Positions 44,361 through 54,609 of a DNA stretch of 64,000 nucleotides are shown in pieces. Position 1 is the first letter of the stretch; every line of letters starts with the position of its first letter. Below the pieces are notes generated by a model, which worked only from the letters and a program-made list of their open reading frames with translations, searched no databases and was not told the DNA's origin. A program made the position numbers and the translations under genes. Source of the stretch: Elephas maximus indicus (taxonomy: Eukaryota > Chordata > Mammalia > Proboscidea > Elephantidae); the NCBI RefSeq assembly GCF_024166365.1, contig NC_064830.1:91442968-91506967 (forward strand), in the 5' to 3' direction.

Positions 44361-44641
44361 GGGACTGGTCAGTGGGTGGGAGAGAGATGCTTATGAAGAG
44401 TGAGCTAATTAAATCAGGTGGACACTTGAGAGTGTGTTAGCAACTCTTGTCTGGAGGGGGAATGGGAGGATAGAGAGAGAGGGAAGCTGGCAAAATTGTC
44501 ATGAAAGGAGAGACTGAAAGGGCTGACTCAATAGGGGGAGGGCAAGTGGGAGTAGGGAGTAAGATGTATGTAAACTTATATGTGACAGACTGATTGGATT
44601 TGTAAACGTTCACTTGAAGCTTAATAAAAGTTAATAAAAAA
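44361..44641 (+). mobile_element. ~280 bp poly(A) retroelement inside L1 C
   Basis: Starts GGGACTGGTCAGTGGGTGGG and ends GAAGCTTAATAAAAGTTAATAA plus A run. Near-duplication AAAATCACCGAA / AAAATCACCAAG (44348-44359, 44642-44653) interrupts the ORF1 text. Looks like a SINE or a 3' end of a non-LTR element; family not recognised. Confidence 0.75.
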
Positions 44642-45267
44642 AAAATCACCAAGGCGTATCATAATCACACTTGCTAAAACCAAAGACAAAGAAAGAATCC
44701 TGGGAGCAGCTCAAGAAAAATGAAGTCACATACAGAGGGGAAACGATGAGAAAGCTCCGATTACTCAGCAGAAACCATGCAGGCAAGAAGGCAATGGGAT
44801 GACATATATAAAACCTTAAAAGAAAAAAATTGCCAACCAAGAATAATATATCCTGCAAAACTCTCATTCAAATATGATGGTGAAATTAGGACATTTCCAG
44901 ATAAACAGAAATTAAGGGAATATTTAAAAGCCAAACCAAGCTTACAAAAATTATTACAGGGAGTCTTTCGGTTTGAGAACAAACATCAGACCATAGCCTG
45001 AATCTAGGATGCAAGATCACACCAGCCGGATATCAACCTAGGAGTGAACTCTCAAGGACTATTCAAAATCAAAAGATTTGCAACAGGGAACCAGAGAGGT
45101 TAATCTGTAAATGACAACCACGTCAGAACAATAAAAGAGGTAATAAACTGTGTAGGTATAGAACTTTCTAATGGAGAGGAAGGCAAGGTGATACCAAGTA
45201 ATAACAGACTGGTTCAAACCTAGGAAGACAAGGGTAAATTTCAAGATAACCACAAAGAAAGTTAACA

Positions 45268-45396
45268 AAAGGTTCGCAGTTCGAGTCTACCAGCCGCTCC
45301 TTGAAAACTCTGTGGGGCAGTTCTACTCTGCACTTTAGGGTCACTATGAGTCGGAATCAACTCGATGGCAAAGGGTTTTGTTTGGTTTTGGTTTTG
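45268..45396 (+). mobile_element. AfroSINE 3' half (continues 41711-41768)
   Basis: Resumes at GGTTCGCAGTTCGAGTC and runs through GGGGCAGTTCTACTCTGC, GTCGGAATCAACTCGATGG and a TTTTGG-rich tail. Confidence 0.92.
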
Positions 45397-45578
45397 TTAT
45401 AAAAAACCAACATCCAACATCATTCTCAACGGAGAGAGGCTGAAAGCATTCCCCCTGAGAACAGGAACAAGACAAGGATGCCCTTTATCACCACTCCTAT
45501 TTAACATGGGGCTGGAAGTCCCAGCTAGAGCAATAAAGCAATACAAATAAAAGGCATCCAAACTGGAAAGGAAGAAGA
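45397..45578 (+). mobile_element. L1 element B, RT continuation
   Basis: Frame [26 protein letters not shown] directly continues the ORF2 reverse transcriptase interrupted at 41710. It ends before the catalytic FADD motif. Confidence 0.9.
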
Positions 45579-46275
45579 AAAATAAATGACCAAAAAGCAC
45601 ATGAAAAATGCTAATTTCATTAGCGATCAGGGAAATGCAAATTAAAACCATAATGAGATACAATTTAACACCTACCACATTAGCAGAAATTTAAAAATCT
45701 GGTATGTGTAGCAAGAACATGGAATAACTTCACTAACGCTGCTATTGGGAGTGTAAATTAGTGCAATCTCTTTGGAAAACAATTTGACCTTATTTTTTTA
45801 TTTTAGTAGAGTTTAAGAGGTGTGTTCCTTATGAATACCAACACTATTGATAATAGAAAAATAAACAACTAGAAACAACACAAAAGTACATCATCTGTAA
45901 AATGGATAAGTTCTGGTACAGTCATACAATGAAATCTGCAGCAGAGAAAATGAACTATAGTGACCTACATCTATATGGCAGACTCTCAGGAATATGATAT
46001 TGTATGACAAAAGCAACTGGTGATTACATACTGTATGACTCCATTTACATAAATTTAATAATATGCAAAAATAAATATCATATTATTTAGGAAAACAAAC
46101 ACATGGTGAAACTATTTTAAAAAGCAAGGAAAGTGATGTTGGAATGATTTGGAAAAGAGTAGAGAAAATGGTTGCACAACTTGAAGAATGTAATCAACGT
46201 CACTGAATTGTACATGCAGAAATTATTGAGCTGGCATATGTTTTGTTATGTATATTTTCACCACGATAAAAAAGC
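45579..46275 (+). mobile_element. Older L1 3' end abutting L1 B
   Basis: AAAAAGCACATGAAAAATGC, GCAAATTAAAACCATAATGAG and the terminal TGTATATTTTCACCACGATAAAA. The junction with L1 B at about 45578 skips the middle of ORF2. Confidence 0.8.
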
Positions 46276-46426
46276 AAGGGAAGAATAAACACAACATTCA
46301 AGATACTTCTTGGGAGGGAGAAGGGTGCATGGAATCAGAGATGCTGCACAGACTACAGAGCGACTAAAAAAAATGGTCTATTGCTTAAACTAGGGGATGG
46401 ATGCACGTGCATTTGTTGTACACCCT

Positions 46427-46834
46427 TGTTACGGACTGAATTGTGTCTCCCAGAAAAATGTGTTGTAAATCCTAACTTTTATGCCTATGGTTATAATCCC
46501 GCTTAGGAATGGGTTTCTTTCTTATGTTAATGAGGCAGTGTTTGTGTAGAGTGTTGTCTTGAGTCAATCTCTTTTGAGATACAAAAGAGCTGAAACAAGC
46601 AAGCAAGATAAGTGAGATGGGGGAAGAGAGATGCCAAGCCACATGAAGATCACCCCAGGAGAGAAGCTCAAATAGACAAGGACTTTCCCCCAGAGCCGAC
46701 AGAAAGTCTTCCTCTAGAGCCAGTGCCCTGAATTTGGACTTCTAGCCTCCTAAACTGTGAGAAAATAAATTTTTGCTTGTTAAAGCCACCCACTTGTGGT
46801 ATTTCTGTTATAGCAGCACTAGATAACTAAGACA
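46427..46834 (+). mobile_element. MaLR-type solo LTR
   Basis: TGTTACGGACTGAATTGTGTC to GATAACTAAGACA, 408 bp, TG..CA bounded. Same family as 4610-5010 and the opposite-strand copies at 24371 and 30527. Confidence 0.88.
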
Positions 46835-47620
46835 ATCCTACACAATATTTCATATTCTTTTGCATATACCAAAAATTTGATTTTAAAGGGAAGAAAGTAT
46901 TTTCCAGGGCCCTGTTCCAGGCTCTCATACGCTTTAGGAGACCCAGGCTGCCTCTAACATTCTTAGTCTCTCTGGAAACACAGCCTCTGAGTTGTCCCTC
47001 CTTGCCCTTCAGCTTCAGTCTCTCCCTTCTCTCCACGGACCCACTTTCTCTGCTCACTCATCTGGCCACATGACCTAGACATGGCTGGCCACCCCTGAAT
47101 GGTAGCCTCGACCCTCCCACTCTCAAGACTGGAAGTCAAGCTCAAACAGCAGAATCTCTGTATTCCTATTCCAAATTCCTAGGAAAGTGACCCTAATTGT
47201 CCTAGGTAGGGTCTGGTGTCCACCCTGATTCTAATCAGCAGTGGACGGTGGGTTAGGAATAGGAGGAACGTAGAACTGCCCCTTCTAAGACTGGGGAAGG
47301 TGAAGGTTTTAAGAGATGACTATTTCTGATGCACTAGGGACAAAAACGTGTTTCTTCCAGCCTACGTAAGCATCTTTGCAAGTCATGTTATCCAGGTGTC
47401 TCTCAACCTGCTGTTCTGCTCCACTGGCCCCCACTCTCCATCTTCCATCTCTCAGTTCTCCTTTTCCCTGCTCATTGCATGGCATGAATGAAGTGTCTGC
47501 AGATTAAAAAGGACCAGCCATGGCCTTTCCTCCTGATTCTACAACAGTCTGTGTAGCATTACTAGCACCACAATCATATACACAAATGTTCTTTTTAAAT
47601 ATCAAAAATGTTCGGCAGTT
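46835..47620. other. Unassigned intergenic stretch
   Basis: Moderately GC-rich, no gene recognised. The minus-strand ORFs at 46827-47145 show no domain. Confidence 0.4.
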
Positions 47621-47624
47621 ACTG

Positions 47625-47965
47625 TTGTTGTTAGGTGCTGTCGAGTCGATTCAAACTCGTAGCAACCCTACGTACCACAAAACCAAACACTGCCCGGTCC
47701 TGTGCTGTCCTTACAATTGTTGTTATACTTGACCCCACTGTTGCAGCCACTGTGTCAATCCATCTCATTGAGGGTCTTCCTCTTTTCCGCTGACCCTGTA
47801 ATTTACCAAGTACGATCGACTTGACGGCACTGGGTTGGCTGGGGATGTCATTCTCCAGGGACTGATCCCTCCTGACAACACGTCCAAAGTAAGTAAGACA
47901 CAGTCTCTCCATCCTTGCTTCTAAGGAGCACTCTGGTTGTACTTTTTCCAAGACAGATTTGTTCG
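47625..47965 (-). mobile_element. RTE-clade LINE ORF2 C-terminal fragment
   Basis: Minus-strand open frame of 106 residues: YFGRVVRRDQSLENDI, VLGKLQGQRKRGRPSMRWID and VVRRVATSLNRLDST follow the C-terminal order of RTE/BovB-type proteins (GHLMRR, GKIEGRRRRGRQRMRW, RVAKSRTRL in BovB). The end of the frame and the DNA after it (CGAGTCGATTC..ACTCGTAGC) match the AfroSINE tail, so this is the partner LINE family. Confidence 0.88.
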
Positions 47966-47994
47966 TTGGTAGTTACTAGTTTAAAGATACCCAT

Positions 47995-48140
47995 TCAGGC
48001 GATCCACTCAAAATATTTATTGAGCATCTATTAGATACCGTATAATGTTCTATGGTCTCGAACAGTGAATAAAGCACCCAAAATTCTCTGTCCTTATAGA
48101 ATTTGCAGTGTCGTGGGGGAAATGTGCAATAAAAATAAAT
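47995..48140 (+). mobile_element. L2 fragment
   Basis: AATATTTATTGAGCATCTATTAG and TAATGTTCTATGG..CAGTGAATAAAGC are L2-like. Confidence 0.65.
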
Positions 48141-48890
48141 ACAAATCTACCACGTTAGTGACAAACACTTATAAAAAAAAAAAAAACAGAGAAGGCAGAT
48201 AGGAAGGGTCAAGTGTATAGGGGTGGTTCAGAAATTGTGCTCATGTCTATCTTAACTTGTTGTTATAATGAAATCACAAAATTTTTAATTTCTGCAGAAA
48301 ACTCTCTGAGCCCCCAAAATACATCAACGAATTTCCAGAGATCCATTGGACCCCAGCTTGAAAAAAACTGAATTAGAGTCCTCTTTGTCCCAAAGTTGTG
48401 TGAGGGTGGGTAGAAACAGGGGACAAAACCCATTGGTTTTGTGTTATACTCTGTGGGGGATGTTTCAAAAACATACTACTAGTACCCCACGTTCTATGCA
48501 TTTTCAGTGAAACACATCTCCCAGTTTTTGTTTTCAGCCTTTTCTGCCACCCGTGATCCCCAAACACAGACTGATGGGCATTCTTCAGCACTGCCCCATC
48601 CCTTAGAACAATGCATCGTGAGCACTACCTAAGTGTTCACTATTATGACTGTTATTGCTCCACAATGACTAAGGCTTTGTTTACTGGCTCGGGTAGTCAC
48701 ATCCAGGTCCTTCTTGCCTTCGGATGAATTCTCTCCTGTAAAGGTCTGGACAGTCTTGGTTGTGAACATCTGTTTCCCTCCCCACACATTCCTTTTCTCT
48801 TCCTCTTTTGCCTCTCTTTTCTAAGGACAAGCTTTCTTCTTCGCTTTTTCTTTTTCTTTCTTTTTTGTTTGCTTTTCCTTTTTCCTTTCT
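48141..48890. other. Unassigned; pyrimidine-rich tract
   Basis: No gene. A TTTTTCTTTCC-rich simple tract at about 48830-48900. Confidence 0.4.
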
Positions 48891-48894
48891 TTGC

Positions 48895-49190
48895 AGCTTT
48901 TTTTAATTGAGATAAAATTCCTATAATATTTACCATTATCAAGTGTACAATTCAGTGCTTTTTAGCATATTTACAAGGTTGTGCAACCATCACTACTATC
49001 TTTCAAGAATATTTTCATCATCCTCAAAAGAAAACCTGTATCAATTAGCAGTCATTCCCCATCCCCACTCCCTCTCCCCACCCCCGACCCTAGTAACCAC
49101 TAACCTACTTTCTGTCTCCATGGTTTTGCCTATTTTTGTCATTTTGTATAAACAGAAATATACAATATGTGGTCACTTATCCAAGGACAA
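48895..49190 (-). mobile_element. Old L1 (L1M-type) 3' UTR fragment
   Basis: AATTGAGATAAAATTCCTAT, GTGTACAATTCAGTGCTTTT, GTTGTGCAACCATCACTAC and CTCCATGGTTTTGCCTATTT are standard old-L1 text on the minus strand. Confidence 0.88.
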
Positions 49191-49199
49191 TCTTTTTTT

Positions 49200-50125
49200 A
49201 TGCTTAAACCTAACACATGGTAGGTGCTCAACCAATATTTATTGATCAACCGGGGTCTCTCTCACAAGGAGAGCAGCAAGCCTCTCTTTTCCTTAAAACT
49301 ATCTCAGTTTTCCTATTGAGCTTTGAGTTGAGTGATTTTTTCAAGCCAGGTTTTACATTGTTCCCAGGCACACTAATCAGAATTTAGTGGAGCCACAAAA
49401 AAAATAATCTTGAAATGTCCCTTTTACCACAAAATAAACACCATAGTCCCTTGTTCTTTTTGTTGCAATTTCCTTGTTTTGCCTGGTGTCAGCCCTGCTC
49501 CAGGAAGTGTTTTTTTGAGATTATGAACCCACAGGCCAGGCCCTGGATCAGCTGTGACCTCAGAAACGTGCCTCCTGTGACTATTCCCTGTAAGTGCCTG
49601 CTGCCTTCTCTCCACTTCCTAATTCACGCCTCTGATACTGCCTTTTTCCAGTTCCCAAAGCTATGTGAAATGCAGAACATCGGGAATGATATCCAGAGTG
49701 AAAAATAACCAATCGGTTTTCTTCTTACAGCGGTAAGGCATTTCCAGTTTTCCATAAATATTAATTTACTCAAAGCTGTTCTAGTAACGCTTCTTTTTTG
49801 AAAGGCTTTCAGATCTTTCCTGGTAACTGGCATAGCGCTTGAAGAGTTGTTGTTCTAATCCCTTGAAAAATCTCTATAATCTTGGGATGGTATTACCACA
49901 CCCATATCTGAAATATCAGTTAACATCTATATCTACAACTATTTCTTCATGTTCTGCTGCCAATCCTGTTTTCTATTCCAGAAATCTCACCCTGGTTTTG
50001 CGGCACAGGTCAGATGCTTTTCACATGGGATTGTCCTTCCTGAGCTCTTGCACACCTCATTTTGTTGGCTTTGAAACTATTACATGCTTTCTGCCATTTT
50101 GAAAGCTTTAATTTTATTACTGTCA
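49200..50125. other. Unassigned intergenic stretch
   Basis: Single-copy-looking DNA without recognisable exon. ORFs 49415-49708 (+) and 49839-50102 (+) have no family resemblance. Confidence 0.4.
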
Positions 50126-50129
50126 TTAC

Positions 50130-50280
50130 TGACGCAAAGCAGCCCGAGACAGTAGAAAGGGCACAGGCCGTCCGGGCACAAGTCCTGGGTTCTGGTCCTA
50201 CTATGTCACTGCAAGACCCTGTGCAGGTGAGTCCTCTTTCCAGGTCTCAGTTTCCTAGTCCTTTTGGGAGAGACAGCGTG
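50130..50280 (+). mobile_element. MIR-type SINE
   Basis: GACAGTAGAAAGGGCACAGG, GTCCTGGGTTCTGGTCC, ATGTCACTGCAAGACC and CAGTTTCCTAGTCC are MIR-like. Confidence 0.75.
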
Positions 50281-50443
50281 ATAATCCCCTGTGCTCTAAC
50301 TCCTTAGCCTGAAACTTTGGCTTGGATACATTTTAAGTGGAGTTCTTGTTCCACACGCGTTTTGTTGGATTCATTTTCTCATTTTTTTTTTTTTTTTTTT
50401 TTGGTTTCCTTTTGACTCATTTTGCCACCCCAGGAGTGGAAGA

Positions 50444-50612
50444 GGAAACCCTGGTGGCGTAATGGTTAAGCGCTATGGCTGCTAACCAAAGAGTCGACAG
50501 TTCGAATCCGCCAGGCGCTCCTTGGAAACTCCATGGGGCAGTTCTGCTCTGTCCTATAGGGTCGCTATGGGTCGGAATGGACTCCACGGCACTGGGTTTG
50601 GATTTCTTTGGT
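50444..50612 (+). mobile_element. AfroSINE short form beside the CpG island
   Basis: GGAAACCCTGGTGGCGTAATGG, TTCGAATCCGCCAGGCGC, GTCCTATAGGGTCGCTATGG and GACTCCACGGCACTGGG. CpGs are well preserved, so relatively young. A T run of about 20 precedes it at 50382-50402. Confidence 0.95.
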
Positions 50613-50639
50613 TTGGAGGAGAAGAAGACGCCCTGGGAG

Positions 50640-51150
50640 TCCGAGTCTGCGCAGTCTGGCACCCCGCGTCTCTCGGGTCTGCGCGGGACCACAGAGATGC
50701 AGGCCCTCCGGGGTCCTAGAGAGTATACCTCGACCGCTAGCTCGCAGGCTGTACTTCCGGTCTTTGTGTGGTCTTTAGGGGCGGGTCGTGCTCGGCACTT
50801 TCTCTCGCGGCTCGGGGGCCCTGTTAGGCTTCTCTAGGGGTTCCCAGGGGGAGACGTCAGCTCACCCGGCTGCGGCCGCCGGTCCTGAACCCCCCGAAGA
50901 CAGCGCAGCGCCAGTCTCGGTCTTTGACCGGCCACGGGGGAGTGGAAGGGCGCGCGCCGGTCCTTAGGGCCCCAGGAAGGCTCTGCAACCCGGTTGCGGG
51001 AGGAGTCAGTCCAGGCGCTGCTGCTTTTTCCTGGCCCGTTATTGTTGGTCTTGCCTTCCTTTGCACCACCAGCCGGCGGGGAACTTTCAAAGACTAAAAA
51101 GAGGGGGGCATCCACGGTCTGACCCCTCATTTCAGACATCTCTCCGGCCA
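50640..51150. promoter_or_regulatory. CpG-island-like candidate promoter
   Basis: The only CpG-dense stretch in the window. Contains ACTTCCGG (ETS/GABPA type, 50753-50760), GGGGCGGG (Sp1 type, 50778-50785), ACGTCA (CRE half, near 50854-50859), a NotI-type GCGGCCGC (50872-50879) and CGCGCGCC near 50951. The ETS site followed by TCTTTGTGTGG resembles first exons of zinc-finger genes, but that is a guess. No coding exon is recognised in it or after it, so a gene cannot be named and the strand is unknown. Confidence 0.6.
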
Positions 51151-51254
51151 GCCTGGCTGCAGAATCCAGGCTGACCCCGCTCCTTCCCAGTCTGTGCTGC
51201 TGCCCGTGGAAACGGTTTTTAGAAAATCTATAGATTGTTGAACTGGAGGACGAA

Positions 51255-51615
51255 TTTTGGATCCCATCTGCTTTCTTCTTCTTTATTCTTCAACAAACAA
51301 TAACTTTAGCGTTGGGCTAAGTATAAGGGAAATGAAGATTCAGACAAGATTCCTGCCTTTCGCAGAATAGGACACTTTAGCAAGGAACTGACAAGGTCTT
51401 AAAGGTGTGAGAAACAGGTAAAGAGCTACCGCGGCAGAAATCAGGGAAGACCTGCGGAAGTGGGTGGTATTCGGAGGGGATAGGAATTGAATCTGAGGAA
51501 ATGCAGGCCTCCCACCTCCCCCGCCCCCATCCAAAAGGAAGAACATTCCAGATACAGCGCGAGCGAAAGCACAAAGGTGAAAAAATGGCGAAACCTGCAA
51601 GAGGAGTGGTAAATC
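51255..51615 (+). mobile_element. L2 3' end
   Basis: TTCAACAAACAATAACTTTA, GGGAAATGAAGATTCAGACAAG, GGGAAGACCTGCGGAAGTG and AAGAACATTCCAGATACAG follow L2 order. Confidence 0.75.
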
Positions 51616-51651
51616 CTACACCATCCTGATTAATGTTTATTCTGTGCAGGG

Positions 51652-51832
51652 TAAACCAAAAAACCAAACCCGCTGCCGTGGCATCGATTCCAACTCATAG
51701 CGACCCCATAGGGATTCCAAGGTTCTAAATCTCTAGGAAGCAGAGTGCCACATCTTTCTCCCAGGGTTTCCAACCACGTTCCAGTCTTTCTGTTAGCACC
51801 CAATTGCTTTAACCACTGTGCTCGGCAGTGGA
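51652..51832 (-). mobile_element. AfroSINE, long variant
   Basis: Minus strand: AACCAAACCCGCTGCCGTGG tail, CATAGCGACCCCATAGGG, a central block like 27927-28140 (GCCACATCTTTCTCCCAGGG) and head TTGCTTTAACCACTGTGC. Confidence 0.88.
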
Positions 51833-51865
51833 GATTAAATAGTATGTGACCCCAAATCCTTTGCT

Positions 51866-52024
51866 GTAAACCCGTTGCTGTCAAGTCGATTCCGACTCAT
51901 AGTGGCCCTGTAGGACAGAGTAGAACCGCCCCATAGAGTTTCCAAGGAGCGGCCTGGCGGATTTGAACTGCGGACCTTTTGGTTAGCAGCTGTAGCACTT
52001 AACCACTACACCAGCAGGGTTTCC
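51866..52024 (-). mobile_element. AfroSINE short form
   Basis: GTTGCTGTCAAGTCGATTCC through GACAGAGTAGAACCGCCCC to ACTACACCAGCAGGGTTTCC. Complete. Confidence 0.93.
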
Positions 52025-52258
52025 TCCTTTGCTTAAAAAAAAAAAAAACCTTTGCTAGAGGTTGTTAAATCCCTTTTGCTAAAAATAATCAAGCCCTTAA
52101 ATTAAAAAAAAAAAAGCCCCTATTAGGGGACACAGTGTAGCAGAATGAGACCTGAATGCCACTTACTAACCTTGGGCAATTTATTTAACCTTTCTGAGAC
52201 TCTGTTTCCTTGGTTCTTAAGGGGAAGTAGTCCCAGAGGTGAGATGATAAATGTTAAG

Positions 52259-52405
52259 CCAACCAAAACCAAACCCATTGCCATCGAGTCAATTCTGACT
52301 CGTAGAACTGCCCCACAGGGTTTCCAAGGAGCACCTGGTGGATTCGAACTGCTGGCCTTTTGGTTAGCAGCTGTAGCACTTAAGAACTATGCCACCAGGG
52401 TTTCC
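52259..52405 (-). mobile_element. AfroSINE short form
   Basis: Complete except for a small internal deletion near 52300. 13 bp duplication GATAAATGTTAAG / GATAAGCGTTAAG (52246-52258, 52406-52418). Confidence 0.93.
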
Positions 52406-52508
52406 GATAAGCGTTAAGAGGTGATCAATTCTGGAATCAATAAGGTAGCCATTGAGAATCCAGGCCCACCCTGGGGCCATACGAAGGATGGAGGGAACTG
52501 CTCAGCCT

Positions 52509-52638
52509 TTTAGTCCTCTGATATTTTACTGTTAGAAAATAATATTCAGCCCGTGTTTATTGGCTTCTAATGTTTTGAGAAATAACACTTATTGTGGATG
52601 GAGATCTTTCTAAGATGTACGACACCATCCTGTTACAT
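52509..52638 (+). repeat. ~140 bp direct repeat, copy 1
   Basis: TTTTAGTCCTCTGATATTTT through GACACCATCCTGT recurs at 53346-53495. Confidence 0.88.
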
Positions 52639-53345
52639 TAGCTTCACAAACCAGGGGATGGAGACCAAGTTGTTCCTCATATATCTTTCTGCACATGATA
52701 TGAAATGGCATCACTCCGTGTTTTTTTGTCTTATATAATCAGACATCCGGGGCTGTCTTAGTATCTTCGTTCTTCTTTGCACAAACCTCTTTTTGCTTAT
52801 TTCCTTCTTGCCTTCTTTAGTTCCCTCATTTTAGCTTCTGCTCTTGTCTATTATTAAAATGTTTGTTTCTTCTTTTAGTACTTCCTACTTTCATTTCTTA
52901 TTTTTCAGACTCGTTTGTGTATTCTCATTCCTTCTCAAGCATATGTGTGCAGTGCAGACGTTCGTGTGTATCGTGATGCACAGATTTCTAAAAAAATCTT
53001 CAAGTTCTGCACAATCATTCAAGGCTAATAGGGCTGGAAAAGACTACCCAAACTACGTACTTTGTAACCAGAGCTTCAAGAAAAACAATAATAATCCTAA
53101 TAAAGTTAGCACAATTAAAAAGACTGAGTTATTAATAAAGGAATATTACAGTAGATTAAGAATTTTCCTTTAAAAAAAGGTAAAAGGAGAAGGTAGCTTG
53201 ATGGAAGGGACTGTAAGGAAAGGTTGTTTAATTGGAAAAATTATATTAATTGGGAGAATAAGCTTCAAATTCCCAATCTATAAATGGACTCATGGAGTAT
53301 ATATTTCTACAATATATAATAGGGATGACTGTTTATATGTTAGTA
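52639..53345. other. Unassigned stretch between direct repeats
   Basis: No gene or named repeat recognised. ORF 52844-53173 (+) is AT-rich and without a domain. Confidence 0.4.
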
Positions 53346-53495
53346 TTTTAGTCCTCTGATGTTTTACTGTTATAAAATAATATTTCTTCATTCAGCCCAC
53401 ATTTATTGGCTTCTTGCTAATGTTTTGAGAAATAGCACTTTTCATCGTTCTGCTTGGCAGTCCTTCTAAAATGTATGACGCCATCCTGTGTGTAC
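53346..53495 (+). repeat. ~140 bp direct repeat, copy 2
   Basis: Second copy of 52509-52638, 837 bp downstream, same orientation. Carries small insertions relative to copy 1. Confidence 0.88.
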
Positions 53496-54435
53496 AGAAA
53501 TTAACTCAAGTTGACTGACTTGGTCAACAGTATGAGTGTCCTTCACACAAAGACGTCCTCAGGGATATTTGGCCCTGCACTAAATGGTCCTGCCTACATG
53601 ACTTTCTTGGTTTCATTGCACATTTCTTTGAAAAGAAAAACTAAACAGAAGTCTTATATACTCAGATCATTTGTTGTGACAATTAAACAGGAATCCTGCT
53701 TTCATGCCAGTTCCTATAAATAGTCTCTGAAGTTTTTAAGTTAAAGTTATTTCTGAGTGACTTGAGAAGTCTGAATTTGATTAAGATGTCATCCTTGGCA
53801 CAACCCTTTCCATGAACCATTTTCTAAAACATGGTAGAAACAAATGTTTACTTTGTAATGTTCAAAGAGGAACTGAAGCCTGTTTAAAAATAACAAACTC
53901 TATCCTTTGCGCAGGGGTTAGTCCTTATTTCTCAAATCTTATTGCTGGCTGCCCTGATGTTGCTTACCTAATTTATATAGTAAATGTAGTTACAAGAATG
54001 AAGTGATTGACACACATTTGGTTTCCAATTTTGTTTGGGGCAATGGTTATAAAACTTTCAGTACACCGATTCACTCTGTCCCGTCATCACTAATCCCTTC
54101 TGGCCCCACTTAGGATGGTAAAACACCCTTTCTGGGAACAGGTGTGTAATTTCAGTCTGTTCTTAACTACCTATTTCTGCCGCTGGAAAGGTGAGACCAG
54201 ATGTAAGGCCATGTCAAAGACAATCTATCTTTCAGGGAAATTCTCTTCCCGAGGAGTTCATCTCTGGTAGAGCATTGCCCAGTAATCAGAAACGTCGTGC
54301 CCTAAAGGATCCTTTCAACAGCACTAGCCTGTTGCTGAGCCTCCTTGGTTTTGTCTGTTTTAAAATGGGGACATAAACTTGGCCTCCCACCTCACTGAAG
54401 ATTCAATGAGAGAGGATATATGAAAGCACTGTGTA
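53496..54435. other. Unassigned intergenic stretch
   Basis: No gene recognised; short ORFs lack any domain. Possible MIR-like text near 54340-54430 (TTTAAAATGGGGACATAA). Confidence 0.4.
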
Positions 54436-54438
54436 ATC

Positions 54439-54597
54439 CATGGAGCTCTGGTGGTTGTTAAGAGCTCTGGCTGCTTACTAAAAGGTCGGTAGTTCGAATC
54501 CACCAGTCGCTCTTTGGAAACCCTATGAGGCAGTTCTAAACTCTGTCCTATAGGGTCGCTGTGAGTCAGAATCAACTTGACGGCACCAGGTTCGGTT
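54439..54597 (+). mobile_element. AfroSINE short form
   Basis: GGAGCTCTGGTGGTTGTTAAG head, TTCGAATCCACCAGTCGCTC, GTCCTATAGGGTCGCTGTG and CTTGACGGCACCAGGTTCGG. Confidence 0.93.
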
Positions 54598-54609
54598 GAT
54601 CAAGGTATG

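Larger units (their letters stand above)
41769..45267 (+). mobile_element. L1 element C, inserted in the AfroSINE
   Basis: Starts GCTGCAGAGCCAACATGG, then a 5' UTR with ~205 bp tandem units, ORF1 remnants at 43700-45000 (ILRTIQEVKQKADKNEE; intact C-terminal part at 44777-45001, RIIYPAKLSFKYDGEIRTF), and ends in the ORF1-ORF2 spacer without ORF2 or poly(A). Flanked by a 16 bp duplication with one mismatch, AAAGGTTGGCAGTTCG (41753-41768) and AAAGGTTCGCAGTTCG (45268-45283). Confidence 0.92.

Noticed and set aside
44777-45001. Intact-looking 74-residue frame
   Set aside because: It is the C-terminal part of L1 ORF1, a remnant, not a host gene.
50834-51139. 101-residue frame across the CpG island
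   Set aside because: Pro/Arg-rich GC-composition frame on the minus strand with no domain. Long GC-rich DNA tends to stay open by chance.
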